From positions 1-34,561 of the forward strand of contig REDK01000053.1 of assembly GCA_007693535.1 (NCBI GenBank): DNA of 34,561 nt, read 5' to 3'. Below the pieces are notes generated by a model. The model was not told the origin of the DNA, made no database searches, and saw only the letters and a list, made by a program, of their open reading frames with translations. The first letter of the stretch is position 1, and each line of letters begins with the position of its first letter. The DNA is from Chromatiaceae bacterium (GTDB lineage: Bacteria > Pseudomonadota > Gammaproteobacteria > Chromatiales > Chromatiaceae). Shown piece by piece: positions 26,256-32,654 of this stretch. Made by a program: the position numbers and the translations under genes.

Positions 26256-26485
26256 GGGTTCGAGTCCAGTGCAGGCACCAGGGCTGGTGCGGTCGAGGTC
26301 AAGGGCCGGGCGGATTCTACGGGGGCCTGCGCGCTCCGGGGCAGACCGCGTCCGGCGGTTCGGTTGACCGCCCCCGCCTGGCCCAGGCATGGTACGGTGA
26401 TCGCCGGGCGGATTGGGCGCGCGGATGCTGGTATCAGCCCGCGCGGCCAGGGGCTGGCTGGGGATCGGTTGCGAGCCAGGGGCGG

Positions 26486-26560
26486 CCCCAGTGCGCCCCA
26501 GTGCGACCCAGATGCAATCCAAATGCAACCCAGGTGTGACCCAGTTGCGAACCAGGCGCG
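26486..26560. repeat. Degenerate 10/11-bp tandem array, seven units
   Basis: Two perfect CCCCAGTGCG units (26486-26505) are followed by five 11-bp units: ACCCAGATGCA, ATCCAAATGCA, ACCCAGGTGTG, ACCCAGTTGCG and AACCAGGCGCG (26506-26560). The core CCARNTGCR is preserved while flanking bases vary. Confidence 0.8.
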
Positions 26561-26570
26561 GCCCGCGGGT

Positions 26571-26618
26571 GAACCGGGTTCTGAACCGGGTTGCGCACCG
26601 GGTTACGCACCGGGCTCT
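26571..26618. repeat. 12-bp tandem array, four units
   Basis: GAACCGGGTTCT, GAACCGGGTTGC, GCACCGGGTTAC and GCACCGGGCTCT at 26571-26618. Each unit contains the near-palindrome AACCGGGTT, so the array could be a multi-site operator or merely the result of slippage. Confidence 0.85.
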
Positions 26619-26675
26619 GAGGTTGCGAAAGAATCGCCAGCCGTCGCGTAGCGACCAGCAGATCACAGCTAGCCA

Positions 26676-27485
26676 GTGGACCCCATCGCCCTCCTCGCCT
26701 TCCTCAGCATCGGCGCCCTGGCCGGACTCCTGGCCGGTCTGCTCGGCATCGGCGGTGGAGTGGTCATCGTGCCGGCCCTGCTCTGGCTGTTCAGCCATCT
26801 TTCCCTGGCCGGCATGGACCCGCAGGCTAGCCTGATCCCACAGCAGGCGGTGGCCACCTCCCTGGCCACGGTGATGGCCACCGGTCTAGCCTCGGCCCTA
26901 GCCCATCACCGCCGCGGTGCCGTGGAATTGCGCCTGCTGGTCCAACTGCTGCCCGGCTTGCTGCTGGGGGCCTGGCTCGGGGCCTTGGCCGCGGCACACC
27001 TGCCGGCCGCCTGGCTCACCCGGCTGTTCGCGCTGTTTCTGTTTTATAGCGGCGCGCGGATGGTCGCGCAGCCCAGCGTCCAGGCCCACGCCAGCTTGCC
27101 CGGTACTCCCGGCCTGGCGGCTGCCGGCACCGGCTTCGGCGCGCTCTCGGCGCTGCTCGGCATCGGTGGCGGCATCCTGGTGGTCCCCTATCTGGCCGGC
27201 CGCGGCGTGCGCATGGCCCATGCGGTGGCCACCGCCAGCGCCTGCGGGGTACCGCTGGCCCTGGCCGGCAGCATTGCCTACATGCTTTCGGGCTGGGGTC
27301 GGGCAGGATTGCCGCCCCACAGCCTGGGCTTCGTCTATTGGCCAGCCGCGCTCGCCATCATGGCCGCCAGCGTACCGCTGGCGCCGCTCGGGGCGCGCCT
27401 GGCCCATTGGCTGCCGACCGCGGTACTCAAACGGCTCTTCGGAGCCCTATTACTGCTGATCGCATTGCGCCTGGCGCTGCTTTGA
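26676..27485 (+). CDS. TauE/SafE family membrane exporter
   Basis: Inner-membrane protein of 269 residues with about eight hydrophobic helices in two related halves. The repeated glycine motif of the family is visible twice: LAGLLGIGGGVVIVPALL (about 19-36) and LSALLGIGGGILVVPYLAGRG (about 160-180), each followed by a helix with conserved small residues (QQAVATSLATVM and AHAVATASACGVPLALAG). TauE/SafE proteins export or import sulfur-containing organic acids, sulfite or related anions; the true substrate here is unknown. GTG 26676 is the start. It is transcribed away from prmC, and a probable terminator follows five bases after the stop codon. Confidence 0.92.
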   Translation: MDPIALLAFLSIGALAGLLAGLLGIGGGVVIVPALLWLFSHLSLAGMDPQASLIPQQAVATSLATVMATGLASALAHHRRGAVELRLLVQLLPGLLLGAWLGALAAAHLPAAWLTRLFALFLFYSGARMVAQPSVQAHASLPGTPGLAAAGTGFGALSALLGIGGGILVVPYLAGRGVRMAHAVATASACGVPLALAGSIAYMLSGWGRAGLPPHSLGFVYWPAALAIMAASVPLAPLGARLAHWLPTAVLKRLFGALLLLIALRLALL

Positions 27486-27489
27486 ACCT

Positions 27490-27532
27490 AAAAAAAACCC
27501 TCCTCGGGGCGTGCCCCGCGGAAAGTTTTTTT
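27490..27532. terminator. Probable rho-independent, bidirectional terminator
   Basis: Hairpin CGGGGC (27505-27510), loop GT, GCCCCG (27513-27518), with further partial pairing outside. It is flanked by eight A at 27490-27497 and seven T at 27526-27532, so it could act in both directions. It follows the TauE/SafE stop codon directly. Confidence 0.7.
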
Positions 27533-27781
27533 AACCTAGAAGCGGCAGTTGAACGGCCCCCAGGGTGCGTCCCGCCGTCCGGCAAAGCACAGCGAGGCGG
27601 AAGAGTGATCTATTCCAACCTGTTGTCACGCAGCCGGGCACCGCGCGGGGCGTGCCCCCTGGTTGGGATCAGGGGGCCGTCACGACCCGCACCCGAAAGG
27701 TGATCTCGAGGCGAGCGCAGAATCCCCGACCAGTCAATCACTTGCGTGATGCACGAAGCGGTCAACTGCCGTTTCTAGGTT
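27533..27781. mobile_element. MITE-like element bounded by 20-bp inverted repeats
   Basis: The left end AACCTAGAAGCGGCAGTTGA (27533-27552) and the right end TCAACTGCCGTTTCTAGGTT (27762-27781) are reverse complements with one mismatch. Inside, a second pair of arms (AACGGCCCCC at 27552-27561 and GGGGGCCGTC at 27672-27681) also pairs, nine of ten. The 249-bp unit encodes no recognisable protein. This is the build of a non-autonomous miniature transposon or a dispersed folded repeat. No target duplication is obvious, and the parent element is unknown. Confidence 0.6.
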
Positions 27782-27954
27782 TAAGGTTGAGTGGCTCTAC
27801 TTTCTCGATGCGTCCTGCCGCAAGCAATCGTGGCCGGTGGGGGTGCGACTAGTTGGATCGACGTCGCAAAGATACCCACTACCTATGGCGCGATCGCGGC
27901 ATCGCTCTCGCGCCAGCAGACGAGCAGCCGAATCCTCTGAGTTTCTCCGGAGGC

Positions 27955-28566
27955 TCATCCTAGCCGTCGTGCGGGGGAGAAGATGTCAGCGTTGCGCGCA
28001 TAACAAAAAACGGCGACCAAGAGCATGGCTGCGCAGACCTCGGCGAGTTCGTCGGACTCCACCGAGGCCATCAGCTGCTTGGGAAGGATGATGACGGGAA
28101 GAAACGCGAGCGCCTGTACCCGAGTTGCCAGGGGCAGCCCGAGGTGATCGACCCAACCCCGAACCTGCTCGTGGCGGCCTGCCAGCCAAGGCAGCGCAAA
28201 GAGATAAATCGCAAGCCCGAGCATCAGCAGCCACCCGAACAGCACCTGATTGAAGCTGATCCCGCCCACCTTGAGGTTGTGGATGGTCAACTCCTGCTGC
28301 TTGTTGTACTGCTTGAGCAACTCGGGCGTCTCGATGCCGAAAATCCGCTGTCCCCAGGAGAGTTCCTCTCCGATGCCGAAAACAAATGCCGAACCCAGAA
28401 ACACCGAGACTAGAACAAAGGAAACCGAACGAATCCGCCTCAGCCGCACCGCGCGCCAGAAGCAGACTCCGGCAAGAAACGCGAAGATCACCACGGTCAG
28501 CCACTCAAGGAACCCGTCCTCAGCCAGGTAATAAGGACTCCAACAGGTCCGGCGCGACAAACTCAA
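27955..28566 (-). CDS. Conserved membrane protein of unknown function (N-terminus apparently frameshifted off)
   Basis: 203-residue frame with four or five hydrophobic segments. The region GEELSWGQRIFGIETPELL is recognisable as the hallmark of a widespread uncharacterised membrane protein family, as is AEDGFLEWLTVVIF near the start; no function is known to me. The natural N-terminal helix is missing in this frame: the first residues (a TTG start, then SLSRRTCWS) are not family-like, and the missing helix is found just upstream in another frame (28520-28693). The gene is therefore probably broken by a one-base shift, or the sequence has an error there. Its last codons reach the AT-poor gap next to the MITE-like element. 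Confidence 0.7.
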   Translation of the reverse strand: MSLSRRTCWSPYYLAEDGFLEWLTVVIFAFLAGVCFWRAVRLRRIRSVSFVLVSVFLGSAFVFGIGEELSWGQRIFGIETPELLKQYNKQQELTIHNLKVGGISFNQVLFGWLLMLGLAIYLFALPWLAGRHEQVRGWVDHLGLPLATRVQALAFLPVIILPKQLMASVESDELAEVCAAMLLVAVFCYARNADIFSPARRLG

Positions 28567-28693
28567 GGCCTAAGCCGGCTGCAAACATCAAAACGACGGA
28601 TAGGTAGATAAGCCGCTCACCTAGCCGCATGCCTTGATCGCCACAGCAATCAATTCCTGTATCTTCGCGGAATATCCGCATTAATAGATTCAT
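28520..28693 (-). pseudogene. Displaced N-terminal part of the membrane protein gene
   Basis: On the minus strand ATG 28693 (alternatives ATG 28678 and ATG 28630) opens a frame that gives RLIYLSVVLMFAAGLGLEFV, a good first membrane helix, and stops at TGA 28522-28520. It overlaps the start of the 27955-28566 frame by 47 bases. Joining the two with a single-base shift in that overlap yields helix, then SPYYLAEDGFLEW, which is how intact members of the family begin. AGGT lies about 8 bases before ATG 28693. The rest of the gap to 28870 holds nothing I can identify. Confidence 0.6.
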
Positions 28694-28870
28694 CAGGTGT
28701 ACCTGTTGTAACTTGAGGGTATCGCCAGTATGAACGGTCCTATTGCTTCCGAAAGCGGCCGTTGTTTGAGTACTTCGGAACCCGCGGGCGGCCTCGTTGC
28801 TCAGCTTGATCCTGTCGGTGAGTGATGGCCCGCGTCGAACCGGAACTGCGCAAGCTCGGTGGCTTTCCGC

Positions 28871-29521
28871 TTAACGCTGGGGGGGGTTAGCAAAGGGGTC
28901 CGGCGCGTCCAGCCATAGCCGTCGGTACAGATAGACCCGGCCATCGCTGTCGCGCAGCACCAGGCGGCCCTGATGCTCGGCGACCTCGTAGCCGCGCACG
29001 CTGTCGCTGGTGGGTTCGTACATGGCGAGACGTTCGCCCCGGCGCTGGATGTATCCCTCGACATGCCCTCCCTGGGCCGCCTGCAGGCGGAACCGGGCGC
29101 CTTGGATGATGAGCAGGCCCTGGTCACGGCCCTCCCAGACCCCATCCAGGCCGGTGGCGCCAGGGACCGCGGGCGATCGCGGCCATCCGGGGATGTTGGG
29201 GAACCCTTCCCCGGCGGCGCCCGCCGACGGGTTCCAGGGCCATGCCCCGGGCGCGAACTGGCTCATGCCGGGCATCGCATAGGGGTTCGGATAGAAGGGC
29301 GCCAGGGCCTCGGCAGCCATGCCCTCGTCCGTAAACAGCCCCATCGCTTCCATCATGCGCGCCATCATATTGGCGATGGCGTCACGGGTGCCGGCAGCCA
29401 GCGTGACCGGAGCCGCCAAGGCCAACGCCAGAGACAGCACCAGCACGGGAGCCAGCACGGGCGCCAGAACCGGCATTGGCAGCAGGCGAGTCAACCGGAA
29501 GACAGGGAGCGGCGCGGCCAT
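28871..29521 (-). CDS. Exported protein of unknown function
   Basis: 216 residues from ATG 29521; upstream codons are Arg/Cys-rich and are left out. An unusual signal peptide with the repeated blocks PVLAPVLAPVLVL ends near LAAPVTLAAG. After it come a Met-rich helix (MMARMMEAMGLF), a Pro/Gly/Ala-rich linker with FYPNPYAMPGMSQF, and a C-terminal domain of about 85 residues beginning GLDGVWEGRDQGLLIIQGARF and ending DGRVYLYRRLWL. The last part has alternating hydrophobic strands typical of a small beta-barrel. I do not recognise the family. It is transcribed in the same direction as the following unknown gene (stop 29603), 81 bases apart, so the two may be co-expressed. Confidence 0.7.
   Translation of the reverse strand: MAAPLPVFRLTRLLPMPVLAPVLAPVLVLSLALALAAPVTLAAGTRDAIANMMARMMEAMGLFTDEGMAAEALAPFYPNPYAMPGMSQFAPGAWPWNPSAGAAGEGFPNIPGWPRSPAVPGATGLDGVWEGRDQGLLIIQGARFRLQAAQGGHVEGYIQRRGERLAMYEPTSDSVRGYEVAEHQGRLVLRDSDGRVYLYRRLWLDAPDPFANPPQR
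29441..29476. repeat. 12-bp in-frame repeat inside a signal peptide
   Basis: CAGCACGGGAGC (29441-29452), CAGCACGGGCGC (29453-29464) and the diverged CAGAACCGGCAT (29465-29476). On the minus strand this gives the repeated Pro-Val-Leu-Ala of the signal peptide. Confidence 0.75.
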
Positions 29522-29602
29522 GATCCAAGGGTAACAGCAGCGCCGCCGTGGGTGCTGGCCCTGGCGGCAATGGCTGCGCCGCCCCACTCGCCCCGTCAGC
29601 GC

Positions 29603-30559
29603 TCAGGCGCCGCCGTCCGCTGACGGTAACGCTGCCGCCCGCCGTGCCGCTGCCCGCGGATCGAGAAAGCAGCGGCGAAACTGATCGCAGCGGTCGAGCA
29701 ATTCGCGGGCACTGGTTGGCATCGGCACCCGGGCGCGCACGATGTGGGTGATCAGCGCGGTGCCGGCCTTGAGGATGCGGTTGCCCTCCTGGGCCTCATG
29801 GATCTCGGCCAGCGAGGGCGCTGGCGGCAATTGCGGGCGGATATTGCGCAGCCGGTCGCTGGCGACCACGAAGGCCGGCCAGACCTCGAAGATCATCGGG
29901 TCGGTGCGCAGGATCTCGCACTTGCGCTTGGCCGCCTCGGCAAACTCGCGGATCAGGGGGGCGATGTCCGGCACCTGGGTGCTGCCCTCGAAGGTGGCAG
30001 CCAGGGTGGTGGTCACGCGGTCGATATCGCGCATGGTCTGCGCGATCTTGATATAGCGGCTCTCGTAGAAGGCGGCGATGGGCTGGCTGAAGGCCTTGAA
30101 GGGCTCGCCCCAGAGTTCATCGATGCCCTCATCGCCGCCGCGATGGCGCACCATGTGGCCCAGGTCGAGCGCCTCCAGCAGATAGCTGCCGCACTCGGTC
30201 ATCAGGGGATCATCGGGATCGATCTCCACCCCATCGGCCTTGAGTTCCACCAGCTTGGTGAAGATTGCCGTGGCACGGTTGAACAGGGCCCCGGCCAGCA
30301 TTGCCCCCTTGACCCGCTTGCGGTCCGGGTCGGTCTCGCCCTCGTAGGCGGCGCGCGCCTCGGCCGCGCGGATGCCGGGGATGTTGATCCCATGCTCCAC
30401 GTGGTTGAACAGGCGGCGGGTCAGGGCCTCGATCAGGGCCTTCTTGGCCTCGAGGGTCTCCGGCGGCGGCTCATAATACTTGATCCAGTAGCCGTCGAAA
30501 TAGATACGCCGCCGGCCTTCGATCTCGGCGATCGTGCCGTTCTTGATGGGCTGGCTCAT
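29603..30559 (-). CDS. Conserved-looking soluble protein of unknown function
   Basis: 318 residues from ATG 30559, where the sequence MSQPIKNGTIAEIEGRRRIYFDGYWIKYY begins with typical soluble-protein composition; the open frame upstream is Arg/Pro-rich. No signal peptide or membrane helix is present. It is mostly alpha-helical by appearance, with a charged body (IEALTRRLFNHVEHG, RKRVKGAMLAGALFNRA, SRYIKIAQTMRDIDRVTTTL) and a His/Asp-bearing stretch LDLGHMVRHRGGDEGIDELWG. I do not recognise any domain. Codon usage and consistent amino acid composition support a real gene. It is divergent from the lytic transglycosylase gene, 318 bases away. Confidence 0.75.
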   Translation of the reverse strand: MSQPIKNGTIAEIEGRRRIYFDGYWIKYYEPPPETLEAKKALIEALTRRLFNHVEHGINIPGIRAAEARAAYEGETDPDRKRVKGAMLAGALFNRATAIFTKLVELKADGVEIDPDDPLMTECGSYLLEALDLGHMVRHRGGDEGIDELWGEPFKAFSQPIAAFYESRYIKIAQTMRDIDRVTTTLAATFEGSTQVPDIAPLIREFAEAAKRKCEILRTDPMIFEVWPAFVVASDRLRNIRPQLPPAPSLAEIHEAQEGNRILKAGTALITHIVRARVPMPTSARELLDRCDQFRRCFLDPRAAARRAAALPSADGGA

Positions 30560-30877
30560 GAATCTGATCGACGCTCCGACAGGCGAGGGGCGGCGCCCCG
30601 GATGGGCTCGGATGGGCTGTCCCCGTGATCCTGACAGACGCATGCTAGCAACCCGCGGTCGGGTCCTGCCAGCATCCTTTGCAAGGGATCGACTATCCGG
30701 TCGGCCGCCGGTGGTAACTCGGGCCGGCCCGGCGGCTGACCGGTCCGATAGCACCGATGGCCGGCAGACCGGTTGGGTCGTGGGACTCTGGCAGCTATGA
30801 TAACGAAGCAGCCGGCTAGGCCTGGTTGTCAGCCAACCGTCATCGCCGCTCTCCACCGCAACCTGTACGAGGTTCAG
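30560..30877. other. Divergent gap upstream of the lytic transglycosylase
   Basis: No gene is supported in these 318 bases. They hold a 10-bp tandem pair (GGATGGGCTC 30600-30609, GGATGGGCTG 30610-30619) and the promoter candidate at 30773-30801 that faces the transglycosylase. Confidence 0.55.
30773..30801 (+). promoter_or_regulatory. Candidate sigma-70 promoter of the lytic transglycosylase gene
   Basis: TTGGGT (30773-30778), a 17-bp spacer and TATGAT (30796-30801, five of six to consensus). It would start transcription near 30808, giving a leader of about 70 bases. Confidence 0.55.
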
Positions 30878-31795
30878 ATGTCATCGCCGCGACGCGCCCT
30901 CGCCCCCGCTTTGGCCCTGACCCGGACCCTGGCCCTGGTCTGGCTTGTGCTGCCGCTGGCCGCCGCGCAGGCCGATCTGACGCCGGCCCCCAAAGTCAAG
31001 GCCTTTGCTGGCCCGAACGCTAGCGCGGATGCTGGCCCGGACGCTGGCCCGGACGCTGGCCCGGACGCTGGCACCCTCACCGAGACGGCGCCGGCCGCGC
31101 CAGCCCGCCAGCTCCCGGTGCCGCCCCAGCGCCCGGTACCGGGCCGCGCCGAGATCAACCGGATGATCGACCGCCTGGCCCAGCAGTATGGCGTCGAGCG
31201 CGACCTGGTCCATGCGGTCATCGCTGCCGAATCGGCCTATCGGCCGCATGCCGTCTCCCCGGTGGGCGCAGTCGGCATCATGCAGGTCATGCCCGCCACC
31301 GCCGCCGACTACGGCGTGCATTCGATCGACGCCCTGTTCGATACCGAGACCAATATTCGCACCGGCATTCGTCACCTGCGTCGGCTGCTCGGCAAATACC
31401 CCGTCGGTCAGGCGGTCATGGCCTACAACGCCGGTGAAGGCGCGCTGGAGCGCAGCGGTGGCTTTGTCACCTATGCCGAGACCCAGCGGTATGCCCATCG
31501 GGTCCTGACCAGCTATCTGCGCACCAAGAACATCGCACCCTACTCGGCCGAGGCCCAGACCATGACCGGCATCGCCCTGACCCCGGCCATGGCCCGGGCC
31601 GGCGCCACCCGCCCAGCCAGCGCTGCCGTCAGCACCGGAACCCGCGCCCGCCCGCTGCTGCGCCAGGTGGACGTCTCCAAGCTCTCGCTGCGGGTGCGCC
31701 CGACGCTCTCCAACCGCGCCCTGGACCCGGCCGCCCATCGCACCGGCCCCGACAGCCAGCCCATGTTCGTGCTCGATCCCACATTGCGACGTTAG
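30878..31795 (+). CDS. Lytic transglycosylase (SLT family)
   Basis: Periplasmic enzyme that cleaves the MurNAc-GlcNAc bond of peptidoglycan with formation of 1,6-anhydroMurNAc. 305 residues from ATG 30878, with GAGG five bases upstream; the frame is open further up but a signal peptide (ALALVWLVLPLAAAQA region) starts here. The catalytic domain (about 95-225) has AAESAYRPHAVSPVGAVGIM with the acid Glu118, QVMPATAADYGV, IRTGIRHLRRLL and the YNAGEG motif. Between the signal peptide and the domain lies a linker with four DAGP repeats, encoded by 12-bp tandem DNA repeats. The C-terminal 80 residues are basic and Ala-rich, of unknown role. Its stop codon overlaps the stop of the NUDIX pseudogene on the other strand. 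Confidence 0.93.
   Translation: MSSPRRALAPALALTRTLALVWLVLPLAAAQADLTPAPKVKAFAGPNASADAGPDAGPDAGPDAGTLTETAPAAPARQLPVPPQRPVPGRAEINRMIDRLAQQYGVERDLVHAVIAAESAYRPHAVSPVGAVGIMQVMPATAADYGVHSIDALFDTETNIRTGIRHLRRLLGKYPVGQAVMAYNAGEGALERSGGFVTYAETQRYAHRVLTSYLRTKNIAPYSAEAQTMTGIALTPAMARAGATRPASAAVSTGTRARPLLRQVDVSKLSLRVRPTLSNRALDPAAHRTGPDSQPMFVLDPTLRR
31027..31074. repeat. 12-bp in-frame tandem repeat, four copies
   Basis: GGATGCTGGCCC, GGACGCTGGCCC twice and GGACGCTGGCAC at 31027-31074, coding for DAGPDAGPDAGPDAGT in the linker of the transglycosylase. A more worn copy precedes it. Confidence 0.85.
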
Positions 31796-32474
31796 CCGTC
31801 CGTGCGACCCGCCAATCCAGCGGCCCGGCGCCGAGAGCGCGGCCGACCGTGGTCAGCGGCAGCGGGCGACCCGGCGGGCTCGACCGCGGCCAGGGCCCGC
31901 GCCCAGCGAGGCGCATCGTCGTGCACCAGCGCCCGTCCCAGCAGCCCCTCATCGATCTCCTGCAACTCGGCCAGGGTGAAGCTCGGCGGCCGCGACCGCA
32001 GGGCCAGGTCCGGCCCATGCGCCAGCCGCGACAGCAGGCGGCGCCGGGCGCAGCCGATGATCTCCCCAAGATCGAACGCCAGCGGTGGCAGCTCAGCCAG
32101 CGCGAACCATGCCGCCGCCACGGCATCGTCACCGGCGCAAATTTCCGACCGCCGTGCCGCCGGCAGCAGGCCCAAATAGGCAATGCTGATCACCCGCTCG
32201 CGCGGGTCCCACCCCACCGCCCCGAAGGCCTGCACCTGCTCCAGCACCAACCCAGCCGGCCCGGTCTCCTCGCGCAGCTCCCGCGGCCCCCGCGGCGAGA
32301 TCCTCGTCGAGGTCCACGAACCCGCCCGGCAAGACCCAGCAGCCGGCCCAGGGCGGGGCCTGGCCGTTTGATCAGCAGCAGTTGCAGCTGCCCATCGCAC
32401 CAGGTCAACAGCACCATATCGGTGGTCACCACAGGATGGGGATCGGCTGAGCAATAGGGCTTGGCGGGGGTCAT
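31792..32474 (-). pseudogene. NUDIX hydrolase gene with two frameshifts in the Nudix box
   Basis: Reading on the minus strand from ATG 32474, frame one gives MTPAKPYCSADPHPVVTTD and LLLIKRPGP, a normal NUDIX N-terminus. After the GC run at 32351-32360 the sense continues in a second frame as WVLPGGFVDLDEDLAAGAA. Near 32278-32287 it moves to a third frame, RELREETGPAGLVLEQV, and ends at 31792. Joined, the Nudix box G-x5-E-x7-R-E-x-x-E-E-x-G is complete, so the ancestor was an active-looking hydrolase of nucleoside diphosphate derivatives such as ADP-ribose. The C-terminal SFTLAELQEIDEGLLGR resembles the winged-helix end of NrtR-like NUDIX proteins. Both breaks sit in GC-rich runs, so sequencing error is an alternative to decay. 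Confidence 0.72.
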
Positions 32475-32654
32475 GGCAGGGCGACGGTGTATCGCGGTTG
32501 GGGGCCGAGCGCCTGGCAGTCGTCCGCGGCGCACAGGCCGGAACGACTGCCCTGCGCAGACCCCGGGTCATCCCGGCCTGCTGCCGCCGGGAACCAGGCA
32601 CGGCACTTGACATCGACCGCGCCGGTGATGGCATCGCCGTCACCGGTGTGACCT

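Larger units (their letters stand above)
26256..26675. other. Repeat-rich gap between prmC and the TauE/SafE gene
   Basis: A 420-base divergent intergenic region without a supported gene. Two adjoining arrays of short degenerate tandem repeats occupy 26486-26618, listed separately. Promoters for both flanking genes must lie here, but I could not pick a convincing pair of hexamers; TTGACC at 26364-26369 is the best -35-like match and has no good -10. Confidence 0.6.

Noticed and set aside
26486-26618. CRISPR-like array
   Set aside because: Units are only 10-12 bp and directly adjacent, with no spacers and no cas genes nearby.
27853-27963. 36-codon plus-strand frame from a TTG that reads like protein (RRKDTHYLWRDRG)
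   Set aside because: Stop codon immediately upstream, no ribosome site, no family match, and it runs into the end of the minus-strand membrane protein gene.
28731-28826. 31-codon plus-strand frame, and a minus-strand stretch ELAQFRFDAGHHSPTG nearby
   Set aside because: Both looked like possible transposase or insertion-sequence leftovers, but I could not tie either to a known family.
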